From: Pseudidiomarina aestuarii
Lineage (GTDB): Bacteria; Pseudomonadota; Gammaproteobacteria; Enterobacterales; Alteromonadaceae
Direction of reading: 5' to 3'
Assembly: GCF_003987355.1 (NCBI RefSeq)
Contig: NZ_PIPR01000001.1
Coordinates: forward strand, 186,001 to 250,000
DNA length: 64,000 nt
Under the pieces are notes generated by a model. That model saw nothing but the letters and a program-made list of their open reading frames with translations, did no database searches and had not been told where the DNA came from. Position numbers and translations under genes: made by a program. Position 1 is the stretch's first letter. Each line of letters begins with the position of its first letter. Below, piece after piece: positions 16,188 through 25,957 of this stretch.

Positions 16188-18107
16188 ATGAATAAATCCA
16201 AAGTGCTGTTGACCACCTTGGTCGCAGGAAGCATTTCTGCCGCTCTCGCGCAGCAACCCGCTGATAACTCACAGTTATTAACTCCCGTCAAAGCTGACCA
16301 GATTGTAGAATCTCGTTACATAATCAAGTTTAAAGAGGCGCCCGGCCTTGCCGTTGCAGCGGCGAATGGCAAGCGTGAACTAAATGTTCAAGCCGCTGAA
16401 CGCGCAGTACAAGCGGTCGGTGGACAAATGAAGTTGGCTATGCGCGGCAATATGGCTGTCGCTGCCGTACTCGATAAAGCGCAACTCAAACGCTTGTCTA
16501 AAAATCCGAATGTGGAATATGTCGAAGTCGACCATCCCCGACGCTTGATGGCGCAAACGCAGCCCTATGGCATTAGCATGGTGCAAGCGGATCAAGTCAG
16601 CGATGCTGCCGCATCCGCGGGAGCAGGCGGTAAAAAGATTTGTGTGATCGATTCGGGTTTAGAAATGCCGCATGAAGACATGGGGTCGTTCGGCGGCACC
16701 ATTAATGGCACGAACAACTCAGGTACAGGAAATTGGTACGATCAAGGTGGACCCCATGGGACGCATGTAGCCGGTACTATTGCTGCGATTAATAATTCCA
16801 CCGGCGTACGTGGCGTGATCGGTAGCAATCCTAGTATGCATATCGTCAAGGTATTTAATGCCAGCGGCTGGGGCTACACGTCATCTTTGGTTTCTGCCAT
16901 TGAAGTGTGCGCAAATAACGGTTCCGATGTCGTAAACATGAGCTTAGGTGGCGGTGGCGCTTCACAGACCGAGGCGAATGCGATGCAGCAACTTGCAAGT
17001 AGCGGTGTTCTATTGATTGCCGCTGCAGGGAATGATGGCAGTCCAAACCGATCGACCGATGCGCTGTCCTATCCTGCTTCGTACAATGCGGTAATGTCTG
17101 TTGCCGCAGTGGATAGCAATAAGAACTTGGCGGGCTTCTCGCAAAAGAATTCACAAGTCGAGATCGCAGCGCCTGGCGTGAGTGTGTTGTCCACTTATCC
17201 GACCGGCACCGGCTCCGGCGGTGGTAACTACGGAACCATGAGTGGTACGTCGATGGCTTCGCCCCATGTGGCCGGTGTTGCTGCGTTGGTTTGGTCCAAT
17301 TATCCAAGCTGTTCAGCGACCCAAATTCGTAACGCCTTGAACGCATCTGCCCAAGACCTGGGTGCTGCTGGTCGCGATGTCGCATACGGCTTTGGCTTAG
17401 TGCAAGCGAAGGACGCGATGGATTATCTCGCAGCCAATGGTTGTGGCGGTGGCGGTGGTTCGCAACCACCGAGCAGTGCAGAGCTAAGCAACGGGGTAGC
17501 CAAGACAAATCTATCCGGTGGAACCGGAAGTGTCAGCTACTTTACGTTGCAAGTGCCAGCGGGAGCTTCAGACTTGAACTTCTCTATGGCAGGTGGCAGT
17601 GGTGATGCGGATTTATACGTACGCTATGGCTCACAGCCAACCACGTCAACGTTCGACTGTCGTCCCTATTTAGGTGGCAACAATGAGTCGTGTGACATCA
17701 GCTCGGTTCAGGCCGGCACCTACCATGTCATGATCCGTGGCTATTCCAGCTACTCTGGTGTGAGCCTCACGGGTTCCTACACCGAACCCACCAGCGGCGG
17801 CAGTGGCGGCTCTGCAACAGCCAATGACCTCTCGGGCGCAAGCGGTAGCTTCACGCATTACTATGTGGATATTCCAGCCGGTATGAGCTCGTTGAATGTA
17901 AACTTATCGGGCGGCACGGGTGATGCGGACTTGTATGTGCGTTATAACTCGCAGCCAACCACGAGCTCGTACAACTGTCGTCCATACTTAGAGGGCAATA
18001 ATGAGTCATGTAATATCTCAGATCCGCAGCAAGGTCGGTGGTATGTGAGTATTCGTGGCTACAGTGCTTATTCAGGCGCTGATCTCTTTGTCGAGTGGCA
18101 GCCGTAA
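16188..18107 (+). CDS. Secreted subtilisin-like protease with two PPC domains
   Basis: 639 residues from ATG 16188; the frame is open earlier but the signal peptide MNKSKVLLTTLVAGSISAALA begins here. An I9-type propeptide (residues 42-118, RYIIKFKEAPG...VEYVEVDHP) acts as chaperone-inhibitor. The S8 catalytic domain (130-415) has Asp155 (VIDSG), His190 (HGTHVAG), the oxyanion Asn281 and Ser355 (GTSMASPH). A Gly/Ser linker is followed by two PPC domains (about 435-532 and 545-637) that repeat each other closely (SGDADLYVRYGSQPTTS and TGDADLYVRYNSQPTTS, each with CRPYL...NNESC). PPC domains are normally removed after export by type II secretion. It is an extracellular nutrient protease common in marine Alteromonadales. 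Confidence 0.94.
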   Translation: MNKSKVLLTTLVAGSISAALAQQPADNSQLLTPVKADQIVESRYIIKFKEAPGLAVAAANGKRELNVQAAERAVQAVGGQMKLAMRGNMAVAAVLDKAQLKRLSKNPNVEYVEVDHPRRLMAQTQPYGISMVQADQVSDAAASAGAGGKKICVIDSGLEMPHEDMGSFGGTINGTNNSGTGNWYDQGGPHGTHVAGTIAAINNSTGVRGVIGSNPSMHIVKVFNASGWGYTSSLVSAIEVCANNGSDVVNMSLGGGGASQTEANAMQQLASSGVLLIAAAGNDGSPNRSTDALSYPASYNAVMSVAAVDSNKNLAGFSQKNSQVEIAAPGVSVLSTYPTGTGSGGGNYGTMSGTSMASPHVAGVAALVWSNYPSCSATQIRNALNASAQDLGAAGRDVAYGFGLVQAKDAMDYLAANGCGGGGGSQPPSSAELSNGVAKTNLSGGTGSVSYFTLQVPAGASDLNFSMAGGSGDADLYVRYGSQPTTSTFDCRPYLGGNNESCDISSVQAGTYHVMIRGYSSYSGVSLTGSYTEPTSGGSGGSATANDLSGASGSFTHYYVDIPAGMSSLNVNLSGGTGDADLYVRYNSQPTTSSYNCRPYLEGNNESCNISDPQQGRWYVSIRGYSAYSGADLFVEWQP

Positions 18108-18133
18108 TAGATTAGTATCTTTACTCCCTGTTC

Positions 18134-18159
18134 AAAGCGGCCTTCGGGCCGCTTTTTTT
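18134..18159 (+). terminator. Rho-independent terminator after the subtilase gene
   Basis: Stem AAAGCGGCC / GGCCGCTTT (18134-18142 with 18147-18155) closed by a TTCG tetraloop and followed by a T-run. Confidence 0.93.
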
Positions 18160-18242
18160 ATTCCTTTCAGTGAGAGAATGCACATCGATGTTTAGGAATT
18201 CGAGTATAATTCCTGACTTCTTAACCGCACTCGATACAACAC

Positions 18243-19373
18243 ATGCAAACCGCAACGGCTTTTATACTTCGACAGTATGTCGAGACATTGTCTGCTATGC
18301 AGGAACTGTGGCGTTTGCCTGCATTTGCGCAGCGACAGTGGCCATGGGGAGACGACGAGTCGGCGTTTCGGCAACAAAGTCAGCAATTACTCGCAACGCT
18401 CCCAGATATTGTGACAAGCCAACCAGAACTGGCGATGCCGCCAGCACCTTTTTGGTTAACGGCAGGTATCGGTGGTCGCAAGTTGGAGCAAATTCAAGCA
18501 TTCGTCGGTCAGATTCAACCGAGTCAAACACCTCTATTGGAATGGTGCTCAGGTAAAGGACATTTGGGCAGGCTGCTCAGTTTTCAGCAACAGCGTCCCG
18601 TTACCAGCATTGAATGGAATGCACAGCTCTGTGTTGCTGGTCAGCAGGCTGCTCAGCAACATCAGCTGCAGCAGACGTTTATTCATGCGGATGCGCTTTC
18701 TAATGCCGGTACTGCTGCAATTCAAGCCCATCCTCAAGTCATGGCATTGCACGCCTGTGGGCAGCTGCACATGCGTTTACTTGAATCGGCAGCGTTCGCC
18801 AAAGCAGAAGCTATTTATGTGGTGCCTTGTTGCTATCCATTGATCGCAGATGAACATTATCAGCCGCTATCAGAAATACTCCGCGGCTCTGATTTCCCGC
18901 TTACTCGTCGCGAATTGAAGTTTGTCGTTCAAGAACAGGTAACGGGTGGTCAGCGAATCGAGAACCTTCGCTATACGGAAGTACTGTGGCGCTTGGCCTA
19001 TCAAATTTGGCGGGAACGACACACAGGTTGCAGCGATTACCAGCCACTGCGTTCAGTTGCGAAGCAATATTTAACCGGAACCTTTAGCGCATTCGCCAAT
19101 TGGGCAGCTGTTCAACACGGGTTAAATTACGACGTGAGTCAAGCTGAACAACCGCTGCTCGAGGCGGCATTAGAGCGCAAACAATTGATAGATGCTATCG
19201 AACGTGTGCAATCACCGTTCAAGCGTTTTTTGGAGCGTTTATTGATTCTGGATCGCGCATGTTTTCTCGAAGAGCAGGGCTACCGCGTCGACATCATTGA
19301 GTTCTGTGACTATTCAATAACACCGAGAAACTATCTCTTACGCGCGCATCAGAGACATGCTGAATCGTTATAG
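18243..19373 (+). CDS. SAM-dependent methyltransferase (Methyltransf_32 type)
   Basis: 376 residues. The Rossmann SAM site is LLEWCSGKGHLGRLLS (residues 98-113), of the E/D-x-C-x-GKGHL form found in the Methyltransf_32 family (METTL25/GSTCD group). Later motifs fit the same family: SIEWN (acidic SAM ribose ligand), VMALHACGQL and PCCYPL. The final 120 residues are helical. The substrate is not known for the bacterial members; RNA or protein are candidates. Its stop overlaps the stop of the convergent GGDEF-EAL gene by six bases, and no terminator separates them. Confidence 0.8.
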   Translation: MQTATAFILRQYVETLSAMQELWRLPAFAQRQWPWGDDESAFRQQSQQLLATLPDIVTSQPELAMPPAPFWLTAGIGGRKLEQIQAFVGQIQPSQTPLLEWCSGKGHLGRLLSFQQQRPVTSIEWNAQLCVAGQQAAQQHQLQQTFIHADALSNAGTAAIQAHPQVMALHACGQLHMRLLESAAFAKAEAIYVVPCCYPLIADEHYQPLSEILRGSDFPLTRRELKFVVQEQVTGGQRIENLRYTEVLWRLAYQIWRERHTGCSDYQPLRSVAKQYLTGTFSAFANWAAVQHGLNYDVSQAEQPLLEAALERKQLIDAIERVQSPFKRFLERLLILDRACFLEEQGYRVDIIEFCDYSITPRNYLLRAHQRHAESL

Positions 19374-22301
19374 GGACGTAGGTCTGCCGCAATGGAAGCC
19401 TTGCAGCAAAGTACAACCCAGCTCGGCCAGGTGTTCGGCTTGCGCTTGAGATTCCACACCCTCCGCAACGACCTGCAAATTCATTGTATTGGCAATGGAG
19501 ACAATCGCTTTGACCATCTCAATATTACTTTGAACTGTCAGCGATTCTGCACTGGTAAATGATTTATCAATTTTAATCATGCTCGCGGGTAAGTTAGCGA
19601 GATAGCTCAGGCTCGAATAACCCGTGCCGAAATCATCAATAGCAGCTTCGGCACCAAGGTCCTGTAAACGTTGCAGTGTCGCCAAAGACTCGGTCGGATT
19701 AACCATTAAGGCGGTTTCAGTCAGTTCAAAAATGAATTGATCAGGTTTCACATCGTAATCGTCGAGTATTTTTAGAAGATTATCGACAAAGTCGGTTTCG
19801 TTGAGCTGGATTGCGCTGACATTGAACGTGAGTCGTACGTTTCCATCAGCAAAAACTTTTGGTAACGAATGAATAGTCGCGCAAGCTAGTTCGAGCAATT
19901 GGTAACCCAGAGGGATGATAAGACGACTATCCTCTGCAATTTGAATGATTTCGGTCGTCGTCAAATCAAGTGCCGCTTCGGGTTGCCAGCGGCATAGTGC
20001 CTCGTAGGCAACCACAGCTTGGTCAGAGGCTTGCACTATAGGTTGATAGTGTAACGTAAATAATTGATTTTGAATGGCGTAGCGAATTTTTTGTTCAGCA
20101 TCGAATTTCGAGCGAATTTCCGCGGCAATAGCTTCGGAGAAATAATGAAAGCCATTACGAACCTGCTTTTTCGCCACGTACATGGCGGACTCTGCCTGCC
20201 GCAATAAGGTCTCTGCATCTTCGCTATCTTCGGGGCATAGTGTAATACCGATACTGACCGATGCCTCGAGCACATGATTATGAAGTTGAATCGGACGATT
20301 CACTTCACGAATGATTTTCCGACAAACATTATCTATCACCCTGCGCTCGCTGGTGGCCCCCAGCAAAATTACAAACTCGTCGCCTCCCAACCGAGCAACA
20401 GTGTCACCGGTACGGATGTTGCTTCGTAAGCGAGCCGCGATGACGTTGAGTAACTCATCTCCAACTGAATGTCCCAGTGAATCATTAATCGCCTTAAAGT
20501 TATCTAAGTCCATATATAACAGGGCACAGTGATAACGACCTTGCGCTGCACGTTTGCAAGCATCGGCAAGTTGGTCCAGCAGTTTGAGCCGGTTTGGAAG
20601 TCGAGTCAGCGTGTCGGTCTGCGCTAAGTACTGCATGTGCTGCACGTTGGCACGGAATTCTGTGACATCCTGGAATATCATCACAGCCCCATGCAATAGG
20701 CCTTTTTGATTGATAATAGGGGCAATCGTCGTTTGAATAGAGCGGACTCGGTGCTGGCGGTCACGGATTGCTGCAAATTCGCTAAGTTCGCGTTTTCGCC
20801 GTTGCCGTAAGCTACTGTTAATCAAATCATGGTAGGGCTCTGAGGTCACTTCATTAAAGATTTCGACCACATCGTCAAAATTCTTTCCTGCTGCGGCTTG
20901 ATGCTTGATTCCTAACAAGTGTTCAGCAACTGGATTCATATAGGTAATTTTGCCGCGAATATCCGTCGTAATGACACCATCTGCAATGGAATCGAGAGTG
21001 ACTTGAATGAGGTCGCGATCCCGTGCCAGTTGATCACTCAATAGGGTCTCATTAGTGACATCGCGTATCGCAGCAAGTGTACGGAAGGGTCTATTTTGTT
21101 GGTCATATTCCCAAATAGACGAAACCTCTACATGAATAATTGTGCCGTCTTTCCGGATCATTCGATAGGGCACATTTTTGACAATGCCATGCTTTTTAAA
21201 TTCTGGAAATACTTGGTTAACCGCATATTCAGCGGACTCTGCAGTAAAGAAATCGAGTGAGCGTTTGCCGACCACATCTTTACGGTCGTACCCGAGTAAA
21301 TCCAGCCAGCCATCACTGACCACAATTAAGTTGTTATCAATATCCATGGAATGCAGTGGTACTGGCGTTCTCTCATAGAGAGACCGAAATCGTGAGCTAT
21401 TGACTTCGAGTTGGCGAATGGCGCTGTTGTGCGCGCGTAGCACTGATGAAAGCAGCAATGCCATGGCGACGATAATAGCCATCGGCAAATAGAACAGGCT
21501 TTCAGCGAGATCGAAATCAGCGTAGGCAGGTTCGTGGTAGCCAAATGCCACCAACGCAACGAGGCCGATACTAAATGGCACCACGATAATTGATAATTCT
21601 GCTTTGTGGGTCAATAAAGCAACAGCGAGCAGGCACGATGCGGCATAGACAAATGGATAAGGCATAAAGCTAAATGCCAATAATGCCAGCACCAAGAATA
21701 CTGTCGCGATGGCCAGATGAGTACTGTCAGTTAATCGTACTTTATCCTCACGCAAATGCTTACGTAGAATTTCGAGTCCAAGAGGGATGATGGTGATATT
21801 GCCGAACAGTGAGCTGACCGCCCAACTAAACCAAGCTGAGCCATAGGGCGTTTGAAACTGAGCGGTTGCTGCTACGGCGCCAAGACTGGCGCCAATCAAA
21901 GCCGGAGCAATAAATAGTACAGCAAGGCGTTCCAACGTGGTTTGGATAGGCACCTGACTCGGGTCATTGCGAAACCAACGATGGATTAAATAGCCAATTA
22001 AGAGGGCTTCAACTAAGTTACCTGGGATAAAGCTTGCGGATACGGCTATAGGTGTCGAAAATAGGCTATCAACAGCAAAATTACTGATAATCAGCGCGGT
22101 GATCATAGCAGGCCAAAAGCGTTTCGCCGCGATCGCAAAAGCGACCCCAGAGGCAGCGTTGGCATACCAAATTAGAGAGATACTATTGGCTTGCTGCGAG
22201 AGGTGTAGTGATAAGGCCGCGAGACTACCAAATAACAAGGCAGTAACGAGAAACCAGAAAGCGTGTTTGGTTATTATTGTCTTTGTTTCACGCACATCCA
22301 T
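19368..22301 (-). CDS. MASE1-PAS-PAS-GGDEF-EAL cyclic di-GMP enzyme
   Basis: 977 residues. An N-terminal MASE1 membrane sensor (about 10-290, multiple helices) is followed by two PAS domains (about 305-420 and 430-550), then GGDEF (570-730) and EAL (745-977). The cyclase signature RLGGDEF (639-643) is intact, and a product-inhibition site RTGD sits five residues before it. The phosphodiesterase signature is complete too: YEALCRW, NVSAIQL, ELTETA, DDFGTGYSS, KIDKSF, VAEGVES and LQGF. Both activities are therefore possible; PAS and MASE1 inputs would decide. The gene follows the patatin lipoprotein on the same strand with a 112-base gap. Confidence 0.94.
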   Translation of the reverse strand: MDVRETKTIITKHAFWFLVTALLFGSLAALSLHLSQQANSISLIWYANAASGVAFAIAAKRFWPAMITALIISNFAVDSLFSTPIAVSASFIPGNLVEALLIGYLIHRWFRNDPSQVPIQTTLERLAVLFIAPALIGASLGAVAATAQFQTPYGSAWFSWAVSSLFGNITIIPLGLEILRKHLREDKVRLTDSTHLAIATVFLVLALLAFSFMPYPFVYAASCLLAVALLTHKAELSIIVVPFSIGLVALVAFGYHEPAYADFDLAESLFYLPMAIIVAMALLLSSVLRAHNSAIRQLEVNSSRFRSLYERTPVPLHSMDIDNNLIVVSDGWLDLLGYDRKDVVGKRSLDFFTAESAEYAVNQVFPEFKKHGIVKNVPYRMIRKDGTIIHVEVSSIWEYDQQNRPFRTLAAIRDVTNETLLSDQLARDRDLIQVTLDSIADGVITTDIRGKITYMNPVAEHLLGIKHQAAAGKNFDDVVEIFNEVTSEPYHDLINSSLRQRRKRELSEFAAIRDRQHRVRSIQTTIAPIINQKGLLHGAVMIFQDVTEFRANVQHMQYLAQTDTLTRLPNRLKLLDQLADACKRAAQGRYHCALLYMDLDNFKAINDSLGHSVGDELLNVIAARLRSNIRTGDTVARLGGDEFVILLGATSERRVIDNVCRKIIREVNRPIQLHNHVLEASVSIGITLCPEDSEDAETLLRQAESAMYVAKKQVRNGFHYFSEAIAAEIRSKFDAEQKIRYAIQNQLFTLHYQPIVQASDQAVVAYEALCRWQPEAALDLTTTEIIQIAEDSRLIIPLGYQLLELACATIHSLPKVFADGNVRLTFNVSAIQLNETDFVDNLLKILDDYDVKPDQFIFELTETALMVNPTESLATLQRLQDLGAEAAIDDFGTGYSSLSYLANLPASMIKIDKSFTSAESLTVQSNIEMVKAIVSIANTMNLQVVAEGVESQAQAEHLAELGCTLLQGFHCGRPTSL

Positions 22302-22413
22302 TGACCTAGCTGGTATAGCTCAGACTTTCAAATAAACAACGTACACTATAAGAGCACCTAGATTAGCGTACAAGTGATATCTAGATGAATCTGTTAGTCA
22401 ATGGTCGAATCGG

Positions 22414-23760
22414 TTAGAAATCCGCCATTAAACGTTGAAATTCAGGATGGTCTTTGACCAATTGCTCGCCAGCTTGAATCAGCGCGTCTGCTTGATCCTG
22501 AGAGAGGGACAAACTGGTGGGTATTTGATTGAGAAACATGCGTTGTCGCTCCTGCTGGATACCCTCAAAACTGACTTCTATCAGAAAGGGGTCGACTGGC
22601 TTCCACCAACTACCGAGTTCGTCCGACCAGCGCTCCATACTATCTCGAATAAGGCTAAGGGTTGCTGCGTTATAACGGTGCAACTGCGTATCGGTTACAG
22701 CATTGATGGTATCTTCGATTTCAGGAATTTCATTAGTCGATTCGATGTTGTAACGAGGTTTAGCCGAAGCATTCACAGAAATGATCACCAAGCGTTCGGA
22801 CGGACGGGTGCCAATACGCTCCATAAACCCTTGAATACCACCGGCAAGCTCAACCATTTCATAAAATGCCATCAAGCCGAGATTGTCGGTAATACCTCCA
22901 TCCACTAAATGAATGTACTCACGTTCATCTTTATTTTGATAGCTGCGCAGTGATTGCAATGTATCGAGCAGGTGCGGCGATAATGACTCCAACCTTTTAT
23001 CGTCGAGATTACGGAGATAGTTCTGTGCAGGATTGATGCAACCTTTGTGATTCTTCAATACCACGGGATTCAGCATAATGGGTACCGCCGAACTGGCAGT
23101 CACCGCGCGAGCTATTGGATAGCTCGAAATATCTGAACATAGTAAATCGAAGTACTCTTGAATAAAGGAGAACCTGATGCCACCGCCCAGGTCGGTCGCA
23201 TTGAGGAGAATCAACGGAGCGTCCCGGCGTTGTAGGTCGGCAAAAGTCGCTCCGCGAAATAATTGATTCTCGTACAATTGCGTCGCAATATCGGTTCTAC
23301 CTTGTGACGAAAACCAAAGAAGTGGGCTGGCTAGGCCGTAGATCCACTCGGTCACATAGTCTTTGCGCAGAAAATCATCTTCGAATCGTTCAAATAACTG
23401 ATCGCCATACAAACCATAATAAGCTGCGGTAAAACTGCCCCCGGAGACTGAGGTGATCAGATCAACCTGGTCCAATAATCGTTCCGATTTGCCATCGATC
23501 TCTACGTTCGTGTCACGAAGCGCTTTCATGACGCCATAGGACAATGCTGCAGCGCGACTGCCGCCACCAGAAAAAGCAACGACCAGCGTAATCCGATCAG
23601 AACGCGTGTCATTGGCTTGGTAGTGTTCTAGCGAGTAGCCTTGCTGATTCTCGGATACCACACTGGACTCGTTTTCAATCGAGCCATAGGTCGTGCAGCC
23701 AGTCAGAAGACTAGCAACAAGAGTACAGAGGGTGAGTTGTAGGATTGATTTTGTGCTCAT
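22414..23760 (-). CDS. Patatin-like phospholipase lipoprotein
   Basis: 448 residues. A lipoprotein signal peptide ends LLTGC (lipobox; Cys22). The patatin domain starts LVVAFSGGGSRAAALSYGVM (oxyanion G-G-G loop, residues about 58-77). The nucleophile Ser is in SVSGGSFTAA, a variant of the usual GxSxG, and the catalytic Asp is in VDGGITDNLG (around 290), the D-G-G motif. These Ser-Asp dyad enzymes hydrolyse acyl esters of lipids. Attached to the outer or inner membrane face, it may act on the organism's own phospholipids or on ingested lipid. Confidence 0.88.
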   Translation of the reverse strand: MSTKSILQLTLCTLVASLLTGCTTYGSIENESSVVSENQQGYSLEHYQANDTRSDRITLVVAFSGGGSRAAALSYGVMKALRDTNVEIDGKSERLLDQVDLITSVSGGSFTAAYYGLYGDQLFERFEDDFLRKDYVTEWIYGLASPLLWFSSQGRTDIATQLYENQLFRGATFADLQRRDAPLILLNATDLGGGIRFSFIQEYFDLLCSDISSYPIARAVTASSAVPIMLNPVVLKNHKGCINPAQNYLRNLDDKRLESLSPHLLDTLQSLRSYQNKDEREYIHLVDGGITDNLGLMAFYEMVELAGGIQGFMERIGTRPSERLVIISVNASAKPRYNIESTNEIPEIEDTINAVTDTQLHRYNAATLSLIRDSMERWSDELGSWWKPVDPFLIEVSFEGIQQERQRMFLNQIPTSLSLSQDQADALIQAGEQLVKDHPEFQRLMADF

Positions 23761-23780
23761 GCTTGCAGCATGGCATAACT

Positions 23781-24182
23781 TTAATCAATTCGGCAACGAT
23801 CACAACGCTCATTACCGGTCAAAACACGGGAAATTGTGTTGCGGTGACGAGCAAACCAAAGGTAAATGCGGTCGGTTACGAGTCTGATAATTGGCCAGCG
23901 CAGCGGGGCCGTTAACCAACCACGACCGACTAGGGTCCACGCTTTATGAGTGACATCTAAACCATAAATCACAGTTCCATCAGGCAACTGGCCATGCAGT
24001 ATTCGGTCAGCTTGCAACGGATCGATTTGCGGAAACCGAGTCGGGAAATCATCAGCAAGGATATCTTCAATTTGAATACGATGGCTTGGGTCACGCTTGC
24101 GTAACTGTCGCATTTCGTGCAGACAAAGTGGGCAGCCACCGTCATAGAATATAATCAAGTCAGGGTGTTGCAGAGTCATCAC
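23781..24182 (-). CDS. DCC family thiol-disulfide oxidoreductase
   Basis: 133 residues, DUF393/DCC family. The diagnostic start is LIIFYDGGCPLCLHEM: a D-x-x-C-P-x-C active site on a thioredoxin-like strand. The rest has the usual IQIEDI and MHG-like region (HGQLPDGTVIYGLDVTHKAW). The enzyme probably exchanges thiol and disulfide in the cytoplasm; physiological partner unknown. It is 20 bases upstream of the patatin gene on the same strand and may share a transcript with it. A cysteine-rich C-terminus (ERCDRCRID) is an oddity. Confidence 0.88.
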   Translation of the reverse strand: MMTLQHPDLIIFYDGGCPLCLHEMRQLRKRDPSHRIQIEDILADDFPTRFPQIDPLQADRILHGQLPDGTVIYGLDVTHKAWTLVGRGWLTAPLRWPIIRLVTDRIYLWFARHRNTISRVLTGNERCDRCRID

Positions 24183-24322
24183 CTTTCAGAAATTTGAAAC
24201 TTAAACCTTATACGTAGCTGTGTCACTTCTGGTTTTTATTTATAAGTCTTTCTGAAAGATGGATACTAACGGTAGTCTAAAGACGAACGATGAGCATCTT
24301 CCTCATCACGGAGAGAACAGCT

Positions 24323-24832
24323 ATGAAGCGATTCTTTATGCTAATGTTTGCTGTATTTATGGTGGGGTTAATAAGTTCTCAAGCCCGCGGAACAGTGGAG
24401 TCAGATGCCATGCAAATTCAGGTTATCTATGTTTTTCGTCATGCAGAAAAGGCCGATACTGCCGATAATCCATCGTTAAACGAGCAAGGCCAATTGCGCG
24501 CCCAACAACTTGCCCGGGCACTGCAGCATGCAGACATCCAATCCATTTTCAGCACCCGCTATGCACGCACACAACAAACGGCTGCGCCACTCGCTACAGC
24601 GCTGGGTCTTGCTGTTGAAACTTATCAAGCGGGTGATGCCGATGCGATTATTGCCACGGTTAAAAAATTAAGACATCCGACACTGATCATTGGGCATAGT
24701 AATACTGTGCCCAACATTGTGCGTGCAGCAGGTGGCGAAGCTCCTGATTTGACGGAAAAGGACTACGGGGATTTGTTCCAAGTGATCATGACTGAGCAGG
24801 GCGTGATAACGAATCGGTTCGTCATTGACTGA
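24323..24832 (+). CDS. Histidine phosphatase family protein (exported)
   Basis: 169 residues from ATG 24323, with GGAGAG at 24310-24315 eight bases before it. A signal peptide (MKRFFMLMFAVFMVGLISSQARG) predicts export. The catalytic motif is VFRHAEKADTAD, where the usual RHG is RHA, typical of SixA-like or broad-acid phosphatases. TRYARTQQTA is the second phosphate-binding arginine region and LIIGHSNTVP carries the second histidine. Chemistry is phosphomonoester hydrolysis through a phosphohistidine; substrate unknown. The stop abuts the stop of the convergent alkB with no spacer. Confidence 0.88.
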   Translation: MKRFFMLMFAVFMVGLISSQARGTVESDAMQIQVIYVFRHAEKADTADNPSLNEQGQLRAQQLARALQHADIQSIFSTRYARTQQTAAPLATALGLAVETYQAGDADAIIATVKKLRHPTLIIGHSNTVPNIVRAAGGEAPDLTEKDYGDLFQVIMTEQGVITNRFVID

Positions 24833-25501
24833 TTATCGAGCTCGTCGCAGGGTGATGTTGATGCGTTGCTGACCACACAGTGGATGAGTACCTTTGGCTA
24901 GCTTTTTGACGCCATGAAATCGAAGTCGGTCTGCGCCACCCCATACCAACACATCACCATGTTCCAGTAGATGTTGTTCCGGCTTATCGCGGCGTTGCAA
25001 ACCACCCCATAAAAAGATGACGGGTAAACCCAACGAGATCGAGACAATAGGCTGAGTGAAATCAGCTTCGTCCCGATCTTGATGTAATCCCATTGCCGTG
25101 CCGGGTTGATATTGGTTGATCAACGCGACATCCGGTCGAAAATCTGGATAGCCAGCTGCAGCTGCAGCTTGCTCTGCAAGTACATGAAAGACGTTTGGAA
25201 GTGTGGGCCATGGACGACCGCTGAGTGGGTCCTTTGTTTCATAACGATAGCCTTTCCGATCAGAAACCCAGCCATAGTCGCCGGAATTGGTCATTGCGGC
25301 GGACATGGTCTTGCCGCCCGGTGTTTGCAACTGGCGCGGCGGTGCATCCGCGAATACCGTCTCTACTGCGTGCATCAGTTCTTTTTCGTAGCGCCGCGCG
25401 AGGCCTTTCCAATGCAATGTATCTGCACTCCACCGTTGCATCATTTCATGTGCCGGCGTATGTTTTGAAAGCTGATTTTGAAACAACTCAGATTGTGACA
25501 C
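24833..25501 (-). CDS. alkB: AlkB-type 2-oxoglutarate/Fe(II) DNA dealkylase
   Basis: 222 residues. AlkB repairs N1-methyladenine and N3-methylcytosine in nucleic acid by oxidative demethylation. The iron ligands are all visible: His140 and Asp142 in GLHQDRDE, and His196 in RFHGVKK. The 2-oxoglutarate arginine lies in RINITLRRAR at the C-terminus. Upstream, TPGGKTMSAAMTNSGDYGW and the RYET-P-P loop are the AlkB nucleotide-recognition lid. Length equals E. coli AlkB (216). No Ada regulator is nearby. Confidence 0.93.
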   Translation of the reverse strand: MSQSELFQNQLSKHTPAHEMMQRWSADTLHWKGLARRYEKELMHAVETVFADAPPRQLQTPGGKTMSAAMTNSGDYGWVSDRKGYRYETKDPLSGRPWPTLPNVFHVLAEQAAAAAGYPDFRPDVALINQYQPGTAMGLHQDRDEADFTQPIVSISLGLPVIFLWGGLQRRDKPEQHLLEHGDVLVWGGADRLRFHGVKKLAKGTHPLCGQQRINITLRRAR

Positions 25502-25540
25502 TTGTTACCTACTTTTTGACCAAATAGAACGGAACAAACC

Positions 25541-25957
25541 ATGAAACCATCGATAAGTTATATAACGCTCGGAGTCGATGATTTGGATCGAGCTGTGGCA
25601 TTCTATCGCGATGTACTCGGATTTCCGACCGACGGCATTGTGGGTAGCGAGTATGAATCTGGGGCGGTTGCGTTTTTTCCAATGCAATCCGGACTCACGT
25701 TGGCGTTGTGGCCACGGACAAGCCTTGCACACGATTGTGATATCGAAGTAAAACCACGCGATGAGAGCGCTCTCATGTTGGCGCACAACGTGTCTAGCCG
25801 TGAGCAAGTCGACCATTTAATTGCCGAACTTCGCTACGCGGGTGCTGCCATCAAAAAGCCACCCCGCGAGCTGTTTTGGGGCGGCTATGGAGCGATCTTT
25901 CAAGACCCTGACGGACACTTGTGGGAGATTGTCTACAACCCACACACAGCGAACTAA
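25541..25957 (+). CDS. VOC family protein (glyoxalase/bleomycin-resistance fold)
   Basis: 138 residues with one vicinal-oxygen-chelate domain made of two beta-alpha-beta-beta-beta halves. ITLGVDDLDRAVAFYRDVLGF begins the first, and FQDPDGHLWEIVYNP ends the second with the usual metal-ligand-bearing D-P-D-G-x-x-W-E. Substrate unknown; fosfomycin or bleomycin resistance is only one possibility for the family. It is read divergently from alkB, and its stop overlaps that of the propeller-GGDEF gene by four bases. Confidence 0.88.
   Translation: MKPSISYITLGVDDLDRAVAFYRDVLGFPTDGIVGSEYESGAVAFFPMQSGLTLALWPRTSLAHDCDIEVKPRDESALMLAHNVSSREQVDHLIAELRYAGAAIKKPPRELFWGGYGAIFQDPDGHLWEIVYNPHTAN

Noticed and set aside
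17460-18100. DNA repeat at the end of the subtilase gene
   Set aside because: The similarity reflects two homologous PPC domains in the protein, an ordinary feature of secreted subtilases.
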